The position numbers and the translations under genes were made by a program. The notes beneath the pieces are model-generated. The model had not been told where the DNA came from and made no database searches. It saw nothing but the letters and a program-made list of their open reading frames with translations. A stretch of DNA of 64,000 nucleotides from Viscum album (taxonomy: Eukaryota > Streptophyta > Magnoliopsida > Santalales > Viscaceae): assembly GCA_963277665.1 (NCBI GenBank), contig OY728123.1:628244915-628308914 (forward strand). Reading direction: 5' to 3'. Each line of letters starts with the position of its first letter. Position 1 is the stretch's first letter. Below are positions 39,991-51,404 of this stretch, in pieces.

Positions 39991-40483
39991 CTATAAATGT
40001 CTGGTGTTGGGACATACCCCAGAGCAGCCCTTTTTGATTTAACCTAGATTTGGAACCATGTGATAAGGGTTTGATGATTTACTTTAGGAATGGTTCTATT
40101 CATGGTTCTTAGTGAATTGATGAGGAGAATCTCCACTCATGAAATGGGAAATGAACCAAGAGGAATATGCCGACACCATGTGATTCATGATGTGCATAGG
40201 AGTATCTCAAATCATGGTATTCCATATGTGGATTGTGGATATGCATATGGGAGTAATGGAAAATGTCAAAGTTCCAGCTAGGGAGGTTCATGGTGCAACT
40301 CTCCATTTTTCAAGGGGTTTAGTGATGGAAGTGAAGGGATCGACTCAGAGGGACAGGACTATACCCTGGCACTAACCCCGAGCAGGGGTGTAGCCTTCAT
40401 TTTATAGACCATTGGGAGCAAAGGTAAGAGTTTTTAAAAATATAGTTCTTGAAATGTAGTATCACGTAGGAAAGGTTCTTATG

Positions 40484-40630
40484 GAGCATGGGGTCTAGTG
40501 AAGATTCTTTATAATGGAAAACATCTCGTGGAGCATAGAGTCTCGCAAGGCATGGGGCCTTGCAGAGCACAGGGTCTTTCTGAGCTCAGTGTCTCACTAA
40601 TCATTGTGCTTCATGAAGCCTAGAGCCTAG
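40484..40630 (+). repeat. Minisatellite D, short units of about 17-18 bp, degenerate
   Basis: The word GAGCATGGGGTCT and variants occur at 40484, 40531, 40549, 40565 and 40582, with a weaker copy near 40616. Spacings in the core are 18, 16 and 17. Similar GGAG-A words continue to about 40700. Confidence 0.6.
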
Positions 40631-40983
40631 TGGAGAAAAGGGCTCGAGGAGGAAAGCGACTCACAGAGAAAAGTAGCTCATGGAGCAAAGCAACATGTGG
40701 AGCCTTGAGAAACCCGAAGGAGCTCCCTCCATCATAAAAGGTGGATCCATTTTCAAAGGTCATCAGTTCACGGTGCTCCAGAGCTCTATGAAATGGGAGA
40801 TCGACCGTCCAAGGGTTTGCGTGACCCTATTTATGAAGGGGGTGAGACAGCTATTTATATATGAGGGAGGTCAGTAGAGCATGTTGCGGAACAGAAATGA
40901 GCTCCATGAAGAGAAAATGACGTTCTGAGGGACTTTTTGCTCCACAACAAAAGGTAGTTCCCTTATGTTTCTCATAATCATAG

Positions 40984-41125
40984 AGTTGAGCATCATCAGC
41001 CTTCGTTGCACTCGTGGAGGTTCCAATCACATTCCCTCAGGATCTTTGTAACTATGGATTTGACCGTCATTGACCGCCACGATGCTCGTAGAGGGTCTAA
41101 TCATGTTCCTCTGCTCTGTGATCAT
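40984..41125 (+). repeat. Minisatellite E, two units of about 74 bp
   Basis: CTCGTGGAGGTTCCAATCAC at 41011 is matched by CTCGTAGAGGGTCTAATCAT at 41085, with similar sequence around both. Only two units are visible. Confidence 0.55.
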
Positions 41126-41310
41126 AGTGGGAGATTCGTGAATGGGCTCTACAAACCTGCTCTCTATCCTAAAATTTAATGTCTATTACTCATGATCCAT
41201 AACTCTGTTTGGGATGTATGACCCATCAAATTGAAGCCTGTGAAACAAGATACGATCATGGATCATGTATGGAAGCATTTGGAATATCTTATGGATGTGT
41301 TTTCTAGTGC

Positions 41311-42639
41311 CAACTATAATTAAAAATTTAGTTGTTATTATATATAGTTATATATTATTTAAAAATGTTCTACAATAGATTTTCAATAAATCAAAATTTA
41401 TTATATAAAAGGTTAGAGTGTATACAACATCACAGGGGACAAGAAGGTAGGGTCTCATAATGTAGTATAACTTTTATTTATTTTCACTATGATTCTATTT
41501 TAATATTAAGAAACTATATTTTATGTTACTTTTAAATACCATCAATTTTATTCCCCTATTATTTTTAATATTTTTATGTATTCTCTCCATTTTCACCACA
41601 TCGTTACTCAAAAAGAGTGATTTTGTAATTAAAAAACCATATATATAAATATTTATGGAGAATCATTTTCTTCCATATCGATCTTCTACCAATTATTCAG
41701 ATAAATGTTATTTTAAAAATTTATATTATTTCAACATTTATTTTTTCAATAAAATTTACATTATTATTTTTAATGCAACATTATTTTTATTTTCTAAATA
41801 ATTTCTCAATTCATTTTTTAGTGAAGTTGGAAACGAATAATATTTAACATTTAGGGAATGGATAGATTTTACCATGATAATTTAATATATTAAAAATAAA
41901 TATTACTTTAAAAACATAATTTTTTTAAAATTAAATCACATTCACACAATTTTGGAATTTGCTTTTAAATTTTTCAAATATAAATAAAATTTTATTTTTA
42001 TTATTCCATGAAAATTAAAAATTCATTTATACATGTATTTTAATGAATTTTAAAAAATTACTTAGGGATTTTTTAACATCAATTGGGATATTCATCTAGG
42101 ATGTATGGTCCCTTGTTTTTCTAGTTTGGAGTTTGGAGGATATTCTAGAATCTCTTCTAATGGATGATTTAAGGGTTAAAATGCCCATATAACCATAGAA
42201 TATGATTTCAGATACTTTTTATGACCAGTCATTTAGTTTAGTAATTGGTATTTCCCACAAGGATATGATTTTTTTTCATTCAGTGTAATTGAAATTTTAG
42301 CGAAATAATTAATTATTAATATTTAATAAATTTCAGATTAATTTATTTGTGCATGTATTTTTAGTCATATTATTTTAATAGAGAATAGGATAGTGATTCT
42401 ATCACTGTTTTTTGAGTCTAGAATGTGGATTTATTCCTAAAAATGTTGTAAAATCATGTCATTCTTTTAGTCCAGATGGGGACACCCATTTCATTTCATT
42501 CTTTTTTCTCCTTTTCATTCTTTTCTTTTTTTTTTCCACCTCAAGTTTCTCACATATTCTACCAGTGGTATTCCTCCATAACATGACTAAAATAGTGGGA
42601 TTAATATATATATATATATATATATATTGAAATACATAT
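41311..42639. other. A+T-rich spacer with a TA microsatellite
   Basis: No gene could be supported. The base composition returns to A+T-rich at once after the island. A perfect AT dinucleotide run occupies 42604-42627. The open frames at 42412-42630 (plus) and 42459-42767 (minus) run through this simple repeat and are artefacts. Confidence 0.45.
42604..42627. repeat. (AT)12 microsatellite
   Basis: A perfect dinucleotide run of 24 bases, directly read. Confidence 0.95.
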
Positions 42640-43260
42640 GGAGATAAGGCTGTACCACCATAGTGCTCTGGATGAGTTTGATAGTCGTGCGGTAAGTGTT
42701 GACCGCAAACGTCGACATAGCCTTGACAAATTCTTCCCAATGGTAGAAATTTTTTAATACTCACCATATATCCCTATAGATTGATCATTTTTTAGTTTAT
42801 AATACCAATTATTGTTTCTTAGGACCCTTAGTGGACAAATCTATATCTTTTTATGAGAAAAAGGGGGTTTATGTGTGCTTTGAGGGTCCCCATTTTGAAG
42901 AATCCATCTATAAGGCATGTAATTAATGAGACATAAAAAATGTGCTCTTAATGTTTTGAAAAAATGGTGTTCTAAAAGTACACATGATGTATATATTATA
43001 CACACTGTGTATAGTGACTCTTCTGTGTAGCCAAGTACCCGGCTAGGCTTCCCATGTGAGGGAAACAGAGTCATGTAGAGTATTAGACTGGATCCCATGT
43101 GGGTTACATGCGATGTATGTCTACACTGCCATAATACATACATTTCTAATCCAAGTGAGGTACATGAGAAGGTTCCTCTAGTAGGGTATACACCTTGCAC
43201 ATGGCCGAAAAAGTATTTACTTAAGAGTTTACATGCCATTTTGGGCTAGAGTAAAATCCC
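42640..43260. other. Small G+C-richer block, unrecognised
   Basis: This block has a more gene-like composition than its surroundings. The minus strand from 43239 to 42841 is open for 132 residues from a Met, the longest open frame outside the retroelements apart from the LINE pieces, but no domain, signal peptide or repeat is recognised and the peptide is rich in His, Cys and Tyr. A second minus-strand frame near 42747-42640 reads VKAMSTFAVNTYRTTI, which looks protein-like but is not assigned. It could be a fragment of an old element or gene. Confidence 0.3.
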
Positions 43261-43995
43261 ATGGGGGGTAGTGAGGGTACACCACGTGTACCAGGGAAAT
43301 CACGTAATTTAATTCTCCCTTTCTATTCTACTTAGTGTTTTCCAATTATTTTCACAAGGAGTTATAATTTTACCCATGAGTAGTCCATTCTGAGTATATT
43401 TATGTGTAGATCACTATCGTGAAACAATTTAATTGATTAGATAACTCATAAGAGTTTATTTTAATCTTTTACCAAAATTGATAGGTTCTTCTTACAATAG
43501 TATAATCTAGTGTATCTTGAGAGTGAAAAATTAATCTGAGTTGATCCATGAGATATGTCTAAATATTGTTGTCCCATTTCTCTTCTTTTTAGGACATATC
43601 TACAGTGAGATGTGACTTATTTTTCCTAATATTTCATGAGACTAGTTTCTTTTGAGAATCCCCTTTTAGATTCCACTGCTTGAATTTCAAACAAGAGATC
43701 CTATGTAGGATGACCCTATCTTCCTCCTTTTACCAAGGGACCCCTATGGTATGGCATTTCTTTTATGCTATTTAATGGAATCTCTATTATGATCCCTTCA
43801 CCTATATACCATCTGGAAGATCCATTTTATTAATCCTTGTTTGACATATAACTTGAGAATCCCAATAAGGATACAACGTAATTGTTTTTATTTTAGGGAC
43901 CCACTAGTTTCCCAATTGTTTAAAAAACCCTGAGTTAGAATGTGGGGTTTGTGTAGAGATGGTATAAGGTGTCACCATAGAACTTGTGCCAAAAT
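43261..43995. other. Spacer, nothing recognised
   Basis: A moderately A+T-rich segment just before the left outer LTR. No open frame of note. Several words of the AGGGACCC/GGACCC type recur but do not form a clear repeat. Confidence 0.35.
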
Positions 43996-46854
43996 TGTAA
44001 TATAATTTCCCAATATTTTATACTATATATATTTTTAAATTTAATATATTTGATATCATAGGTTTAAAAAGACACAAATATTAAACAGATAATGATATAC
44101 AATTAAATATCAATATTTTAAAATGGCTGTTATAACCAAGCCATTAAATTGGTGGAAATGAATAGTATTAATTAAATTCATATGTTATTAATTTTATCAA
44201 ATTCTATTAAATACATCAAAATGATTTTATTGTATTATGACTTGAATGAATCCAATGATATTCATTAAAGTGTAAATAAAATTTAATTATCTTATAAATG
44301 AAAATATGTTAAATTTATATCAGGTAATAAGTAAATAAATGTTTTAAAATTGATAAATTAAGTGTTTTTTTGTGATGAATTAAGGATTATTTACTATTTT
44401 TAATTTACATAATGGTATAAAATATTATCTTCGACTATAATATATAATAATAAATTTATATTTTTTGTTCTATTATTATAAGATAATTTTATGATGCATT
44501 AATATGTATTTCTATGTGTCACAATATACTAATAATAATAAAATCAGTATTTTTTTAGTAAATGATGACATAAATAAAAAATATATTCCTAAAATTTATA
44601 ATTTTTTATTTATAAAATATTATTAATATTTCCCTTAAACATGTGTAAATATGGTTTGGGTGATTGTTTTATACTTTTCTAAAATAGTTCAATTTATGGG
44701 GAATAGTGAAAATATAGAAATTTATTGTTTATAAACATTATAAGTAAAATTAACAACTCATTGAGTCATAGATGATATCAGAACCCTTGTATAAAATTCA
44801 TAACCACAAATTATTTTATTTAGTCAAAATATTTCCCAAAAATCATTTTCTTAAGACAAAACAGTAAATGAATGAATAACAAATTCAAAAACATCCATCT
44901 CCTCCACTATAAATAACACCCCCACCACCACATATTCTCACACCACCTAAGTACTTTATTATTGTCCAATTTATACCCAATAATTTTCCCATACTTCCCC
45001 CAAACGTCCATTATCCTTTCTCCTAAAAAAATAAAAAAAATTAGTTTTTTTGAGGTTCTCATGGAGTGGATTTCAAGAGGGAAATCATTTGTTTTTTCAT
45101 TCAATTTCTTTTAATTTAATTTCTACTCATTCAATCATTAAATATTATGCAAAAAAATTATAAATATATTATCTTATATATTTTTTAATATTAATATTTT
45201 TATGGAAAATAAATCATCAACCCCCTCTTCTCTCAATTTTTATTCTAAAAATGAAAACATCGCCACGAGGTGTCGATTTACCGCCTTTATGGACGATGAG
45301 TTCCTATTTTTCACTTTATCCATAAATTTTGGACATGAAACCATTATTATTTTTAAAATTTACACTAATATATGTATTAAATATTATCAAAATTTCTAGA
45401 AATTTATATGAAGATAATATTAATTAACTAAACTAAACTAGTTTGTGATGATCGAAAAAAGAATAGAAAAATCCAAACGATTATAACAAAAAAAATATCT
45501 AATGACTCATCCTCATACTATATAACTGAATGAAATATATAACCATTAAATATTATTTACATTCATTAATAACATATAATTTATATTCTAGAAAACAATT
45601 CTCATTTAACATGATTTTCTATGAATTTATACTAGTCAACGGATCATAGAAGTAGGGAAATAAATGATTATGAACAATAAAATTGTATCCCATAACTCGT
45701 ACAAAAAGATACTAAATGAATATAATAAAATTGTACAAAATAAAATACATTTATAAAAGTTTATGAGTTAAATAACTAATGGATTTAATATTATTATCCA
45801 TGAAGTTAAGATCATGTGTAGAACACATTCTGACATAAGGTAAAGGGTTTCTTATATCACTTTTATTTCCATGATATTTTCTTTATTCAGCAATTATTTC
45901 TTGTATATGGTGTATGTATACAGACATTTGATATTTGAATTCCTGAATATATCAATATTCATGCTATTAAATGACTCATTTTAGGATTATTTATTTTTGG
46001 TTATACGATTTGATGGATTACAAAGTGTTAAAGAATTTTACTCAGACATCCTTCTTTACATCGAGTTACACTTAATCTATCTTAACCTCAATATATTTGT
46101 TATATATTTTTATATAATTCTTCAAAATAATTGTTATATGTTTCAAAATCATTTATCTAGATCAATTACTCTTTACTTGATTAATAATTACGTGTTTTAT
46201 AAGGTTCCCCTCTCAATTCCTCTCGATAAGAAAGCCGAATTGAAGGAATGTTCTTGATTTCTCACCCATTTTTGAGTGCACTCTGTAATTTTTTTGTCCA
46301 TCCATTATTTTTTTAAGTACAATAATTTTTTCATGAAAAAATATCATTTTTGTTTTCTAGTTTTGTAAAAACATTTATACATTTTCCTTTTTAAAGATTC
46401 ATTAAAATTTTCCTTTAATGTGCATTGAATTGACCCATTTTTAAAGTATATTTAAAACTATTTTGACATGTTTTCACTTTTGATAGAAATAATTAATGAC
46501 AAAAAAATATTTTAATCATCTATAGCTTTTAATTAATTTGATATAAATATTTTCAATATAATATTTATGATAAATAGATATGATTTTTAAAAAGAACTCT
46601 TCTTTCCAAAGTAAAAGGGTATTTCTCCCAAACATTTATCGATGATTTTTTAGAGTATTTTTATATATAATTCTGATTAAAATATTTAAAGGTGGTATAT
46701 TAAACATTGATTTGGATATAAATTTTTATATATGAAATTATTTTGGAATGAATGTAATTGGTGGAGCCTATTATAGCCCCTCAATGCATCGACATGTCTC
46801 ATGAGACAAAACAGTTAGTGAAAACCCCTTCGTGTTTGTTTCTAAATAGAATCA
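43996..46854 (+). repeat. Element C left LTR-like repeat (old, plus orientation)
   Basis: This is the left copy of a diverged direct repeat whose partner is 59175-62289. Matching blocks in order include AGTATTAATTAAATT (near 44166 and 59343), GTGTAAATAAAATTTA, a block at 45239-45300 matching 60681-60744 (with TTTACCGCCTTT), 46203-46290 matching 61643-61730, and 46767-46854 matching 62200-62289 (with TTATAGCCCCTC). It begins TGTAATATAA and ends AATCA, consistent with TG...CA ends. A TATA box at 44908 supports plus-strand transcription. No convincing primer site follows (a TGGTTATTA two bases after the end is a weak candidate), so LTR identity is inference; a segmental duplication is the alternative. 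Confidence 0.65.
44908..44915 (+). promoter_or_regulatory. TATA box in element C left LTR
   Basis: A perfect TATAAATA stands in CTCCACTATAAATAACACC, followed by a C-rich CACCACC stretch typical of plant transcription starts. The right copy is changed to TATTAATT at the matching place (about 60355), so only the left one looks usable. Confidence 0.6.
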
Positions 46855-47349
46855 GATGGTTATTAAAAAATACTCATAAACCTTATTCATTGTATTATGG
46901 TTCATTTGACTGATACATAACTTTGAATAAAAAAAAATTTCTTCATTAAACAATAATTTATGATTATCCAGTGGATTTTCACTCTAACAAAATATATGGA
47001 TGTTTTTTATTCACAGAGTACTAATGGATTGTTTTTTCAGTGATTCACCATGTGATATTGATTAAAACTAATTGATTATGACTCATGTATTATTGATTCA
47101 TGTTTAGAATGTATGTAACCCTTGATAATAATTTTATATTACCCTTTTATTAGTATTATTTTCCCATTTTTTGAAGATGACATCTTTTAAAAGGTGACAA
47201 GGAACTGTTTATTTTTTTTTGTGATGTACGATTATTTTTACAATATAATAAAGAAACCATTTATGTATCTAGTTTCACTATTAATACTAAAATTATAAAT
47301 CCATTATTATCTGATCTATTTTATCTATTCCATTTTAATAAAATGATCA
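46855..47349 (+). other. Element C internal remnant, left part
   Basis: This sequence lies between the end of the left outer LTR and the nested element 2. It is A+T-rich with no open frame. If the LTR reading is right it should contain the primer site and leader, but none could be recognised. Confidence 0.35.
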
Positions 47350-47697
47350 TCGAGTCTGGGTGTCTAGGGTCGAGGTTGTTATAGTTGGTTTCAAAGGATG
47401 TTTATTAGAAACCACTGAACTTGATTTAGAAAACACAGTTTAGAGAACGTAACCTTAAGATATAAAATATGTATAATCATATAGTCACACCTATAAGGCC
47501 CCAGCCATAAACATTATTTTATCTTGAGTAATTACAAGATTACACATTGGGGATTTTTCAGGTTGAGAGTTTTAAAGAATTAGATCATAAATCATGCATT
47601 ACATTCCACATTTAAACAAGGTGGTTACATTAAAACAATATTTGTTTTTCCCATGAAATGAAACATATTTAAAACAAAACATGTATATTCCATAAAT

Positions 47698-47737
47698 CAT
47701 GGGATGAGCATAAAAAACATGGGATGAGCATAAAAAA
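47698..47737. repeat. Exact tandem duplication of a 20-bp unit
   Basis: CATGGGATGAGCATAAAAAA occurs twice with no gap and no mismatch. In such decayed surroundings the identity suggests a recent slippage event. Confidence 0.95.
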
Positions 47738-49597
47738 CTCAGTAAGGTATATAAATATACGGAATTAAAACATTAGTCCATGTATACATAAGAATTAATG
47801 AAATCATAATTTACACATAAAACATAATCAGTTAAACATACCTCATCAAATCATGAGTAAATCATAAAAATCATAAGACATAAAGGTAACTTGAGGCATT
47901 CATAACATTCTTAGGTAGGGAGTTACCCTCATAGTTACATTTGGAATATCCATCATAGTATATTCCCTAATTCTCTTTGAATAAACCTTAGAATTTAACC
48001 CCTTCACGTTACCCAATGCATTGGAGAGCTATAATTGGATCACCCGCCCTTAGTTTATCATGAAACCACCCGTCTTCATAAACAATGCCCAAGAACCATA
48101 ACATAATCGTATCACATAAAACATGAATAAAGGAAACGTAACATTTCCATATTTCAATCACAAGATATAAAAATCAAATTGATATAATTAAAACATTATA
48201 AAAACCATTTTTAATAGGAAAATAAAAGAAAAGTAAAACATGGTAATTAGTTTTCATTAAAAAAAGTTATGGCTTGTAGAGGAAGCTGAAACTCAAATAA
48301 TAGTCACGACGGCGGAAAAGTCGTTGTCACCGCATACGTATGACAAAAACATTCCCTTTTTTAGTCTATTAAAACACTTCTTATAAAAAATATTCCTTTC
48401 GAATAAATGTAAAATTAAAAGGGGTTTTTACACCGTAAAAAAGAATGTTGTGTATAAAATAAAATATGCCTCAATGAAAGGAGATTGATACGAAGTCCCT
48501 TACTTCATGTCCAACATGACTCGATCGTTAATTAATCTCTTGAATAATAAACTTGAGTTAATTTATACTTTCTTAAGAACATTTTTCAAGTTCATTATTC
48601 CTTTTATATCACTTATTACCATGTTATGAACACTATGTAAATATTTATGTTAATGACGATCGTTTTGTCGATCATTGGTACTTGAGTCAAAAATAAACAC
48701 CTTATAATTAACAGTTGTTCATGTGGAAAATATCCATTATATCTAGAATTATATTCATGATTTAGATATCGTATATATCATATATATCGAGTATATACAT
48801 GCATTTATAATATTACTTGACATTTAGAGGTAAGAAATGAAATGCACCGTTCATGGAGACGGTAAGCCGTATGTACGCATGAACGCTACATTCATTTATA
48901 TTTCGTATTTAATGGAATTAATTAATAATGATATAAAGGGATATTATAATTCCAGTATAATATCCTATATAATATCATTAAATCCATCTTTTATACGTCC
49001 CACATATGGCATTAACGAATCAAATAACTTTGAAGGGTGGAAGTCCGCACTTCCTAAAATGAAGAAATCACATTTTCCCATAATGGAAACCATAAAGGTA
49101 TTCCATAAATGAAAAATAAAGAAGAATAAGGAAAACATAAAGATAATATATATCATATATAAATATAGTGACATCTTAATGGCCACCATGAAAGGTGCTA
49201 AATGAGTATTGAACAATCATCGTTTCGTGAGGCAGAAATTCACGATCCACAGAAACAGTATGTTCTTTAACCATTAGATGGAGGTGTGTGTATGTGTAGC
49301 TCTAATAATTCTTATAAAAAAATCCTAGTATACTGAAGATACTGGTGTTTTTATGAAATAAATGAAAAAAAGGAGTTTATGGGGTTGGAAAAGAAAAATA
49401 AAACAAAAGAACACAAGTGAAGACATTACATTTAAATCGGGTAACTCCTCTTGGTTTGGACCGAAAGGGTTTCATGAAGAGCTTTCGTCCTAAGGTAAGG
49501 CTTCTAAGATTAATACAGGGATGTGGAGAGATAAAATGAGTAGATCATGGCTGATTCAATGGCTTGAGATGTGTGGGTAAGGAGGTAGAGTTGGGGG

Positions 49598-49606
49598 CCT
49601 TTTATA
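49598..49606 (-). promoter_or_regulatory. TATA box in element 2 3' LTR
   Basis: On the minus strand this reads TATAAAAGG followed by CCCCC. The same TATA box is kept at the matching place in the 5' LTR (55273-55281). It defines the likely U3/R border and the minus-strand transcription of element 2. Confidence 0.75.
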
Positions 49607-50866
49607 AGAGGGAGTAGGAGCACTCATGGAATGTTAAGAAATGTTACTTTATATTAAAATGAGTTTCGGATTTTAAAGGTCCCAAGTTGATATATTTAGA
49701 GGATAATGTGATAAGGATACTAAATATACTCATACAATAGGTTTTTGTCAATTGAATGTTTTATATTTTTACATTATCTTTTCATTTTCTTGAAATCGTT
49801 CATTAATGAGGTAATCACAACATCATCATGGTGTCAAAAAAATTTAATTTATTTAATATCTAAAAATTATAAGAAATACTATGATGTAAGAAATATTTTT
49901 AAATTTCCAATGACTATTTATAGTCCAAGAGATCATTTATTTAGACAAAATTAAAATTGTTTTACTTAGGTGTTACATAATTTAGTGATATTCTCATTTC
50001 ATTAAAAATAAAATGATAAAGTGTCACTATCACCCAAAAGTGATTCCATGGGGTCCCTAAGTTTGGAACAAGGCATCCCATGGTCGGACATGACACAAAA
50101 AGTAGAATTAGGACACATTTTGGGGTCATTTGTTATTATTATGATATTATTTTATTATCCTTAACTACCCGATTACTAATTAATCACGAAAATTAATGAT
50201 AATTACCGTCGTTACTATTCATAATGTCCAAAAACAAAAGGGTCTAAATTACATAAGTTGGACCTTATGATTAAAAATATGGAATCCATTTTAACAAACT
50301 CCAAACACAGAAATTGAAATAATTAATTTGAAAATAATTCCTCTTGTCAAAACAAATAGCGGGGTTTTTTTAAACAATATCTATAGAACGTTTGGCACTT
50401 GTTTATGCCCAATTACAAAGTGAAATAAATTATAATGACCACAATTGGATTAAATGGTAAAAATATATTCTAATTAAACTTTAAAACCAATTAATAGGAA
50501 AAAAAATCTATATAATTACATTATATGTAAAAGATTTTTTGAAGTAAAATTCATTATTTTTCTCTATTCATTAAAAAATGAACATAGTCAGAAAAATACA
50601 ACAAATTTATCCAAAGTAAATTTCAATGTCCAAATAATAATGAATACGTTTATTTTGACAAATAAAGCTTATGAAATTGTTAAAAGATAGATTTAAAAAT
50701 GGTTCGCCATCAAAAGGCGGTAAAATAATCATTTAAAGAATATTAGAAAAATTATATGCTTAAGATTCGATTTATTCTCATTTTAAGCCTCTTAAAACAC
50801 TATATAATTCATAAATAGACATAGATATAAAAATCCATAATTTTTTTACTTTCATGGGATGTCACA

Positions 50867-50880
50867 TCCTTCCCCCTTTT
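50867..50880 (-). promoter_or_regulatory. Polypurine tract of element 2
   Basis: The minus strand reads AAAAGGGGGAAGGA directly before the LTR start TGTGACATCCC. This is the RNase H-resistant primer for plus-strand DNA synthesis and fixes the 3' LTR boundary. Confidence 0.85.
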
Positions 50881-50904
50881 AAAAAATTGCATCCCCTAAA
50901 TTTA

Positions 50905-51404
50905 TTTACAATCGAATAAGTGGGGATATTTATCACTCATTGCATTTTCAGATTCCCATGTTACCTCTTCAATCATGTGGGTTTTTCACAAAAACATTAC
51001 AAGATGAATCACCTTATTTAGTAACACATGCTCCATGTGGTAAATAATTTGGACCGGTTGTTCCTCATAAGATAGATTCTTTTCCAGCTAAACTACCTCA
51101 GGACTCAAAACATGATATGGATCTAGCATGTACTTCCTCAAAATTGAAACATGAAAAACATTGTGTACCTGAGATAAACATGGAGGTAAAGCCACTCGGT
51201 ATGAAACTTATAAAACTCTCTCCAGAATTTCATATTGTCTAATGAACCTTGGACTCAGTTTTTCTTTCTTACTAAAATGCATCACACTTTTCTATGGTGA
51301 AACATTGAGGAAGACAAGATCACCTACTTCAAAAAAGAGATCCTTCCTCCTCTTGTCTGCATAACTTTTCAGGCTGCTCTAAGCTGTTATCAGGTGTCTC
51401 TGTA
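50905..51404 (-). pseudogene. Element 2 integrase C-terminus and chromodomain-like tail
   Basis: After the catalytic integrase core, the frame continues with KSYADKRRKDLFFEVGD, LFFEVGDLVFLNVSP, a KLSPRFIRQYEIL segment and HNVFHVSILRKY, the standard C-terminal region of plant gypsy integrases. It ends with THMIEEVTWESE...KYPHLF, which matches the chromodomain-like tail of Tekay-type chromoviruses, thought to steer insertion by reading histone marks. Stops near 51205 (TAA), 51085 (TAG, where the family has Gln) and 50990 (TGA, at a Trp) break it. The coding end lies just before the polypurine tract. Confidence 0.8.

Larger units (their letters stand above)
36166..41310. repeat. G+C-richer island built of several tandem-repeat families
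   Basis: Base composition rises sharply here against A+T-rich DNA on both sides, and the segment holds at least five unrelated tandem-repeat families, listed separately. No protein domain was recognised. The first part, 36166-37180, is not visibly repeated and has two minus-strand open frames (36171-36404 and 36868-37215), without known motifs. Variable tandem repeats are known from the 3' untranslated region of large plant gypsy elements such as the Ogre/Tat group, so this could be such a region or a long LTR. No LTR, primer site or polypurine tract was found to prove it. Confidence 0.6.
47350..50866 (-). repeat. Element 2 3' LTR
   Basis: Its start on the minus strand is firm. TGTGACATCCCATG begins at 50866 immediately after a polypurine tract, and TGTRACATCCC is a common plant gypsy LTR start. 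Bases 48825-50866 match 54506-56538 along their whole length. Sequence beyond 48825, down to about 47350, also looks like LTR interior but has no partner because the 5' copy is truncated, so the inner edge at 47350 is an estimate. A 20-base unit (CATGGGATGAGCATAAAAAA) is exactly duplicated at 47698-47717 and 47718-47737. Open frames in this segment, such as 49216-48965, sit inside the LTR and are chance. Confidence 0.75.

Noticed and set aside
36166..41310. CRISPR-like array
   Set aside because: The repeats have no constant repeat/variable spacer alternation; whole units are similar, as in minisatellites.
42412..42767. Overlapping open frames on both strands
   Set aside because: Both run through the AT microsatellite and a T-rich tract and encode simple repeats.
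47350..47500. Target-site duplication for element 2 (ACACC expected)
   Set aside because: ACACC occurs near 47486, 48430 and 48697, but none is followed by an LTR-like TG end, so none was accepted.
48837..49112. Plus-strand open frame of 91 residues and its minus-strand neighbour 49216-48965
   Set aside because: Both lie inside the element 2 LTR, and the related frame at 54897-54706 is simply the other LTR copy. Conservation follows from the repeat, not from coding.
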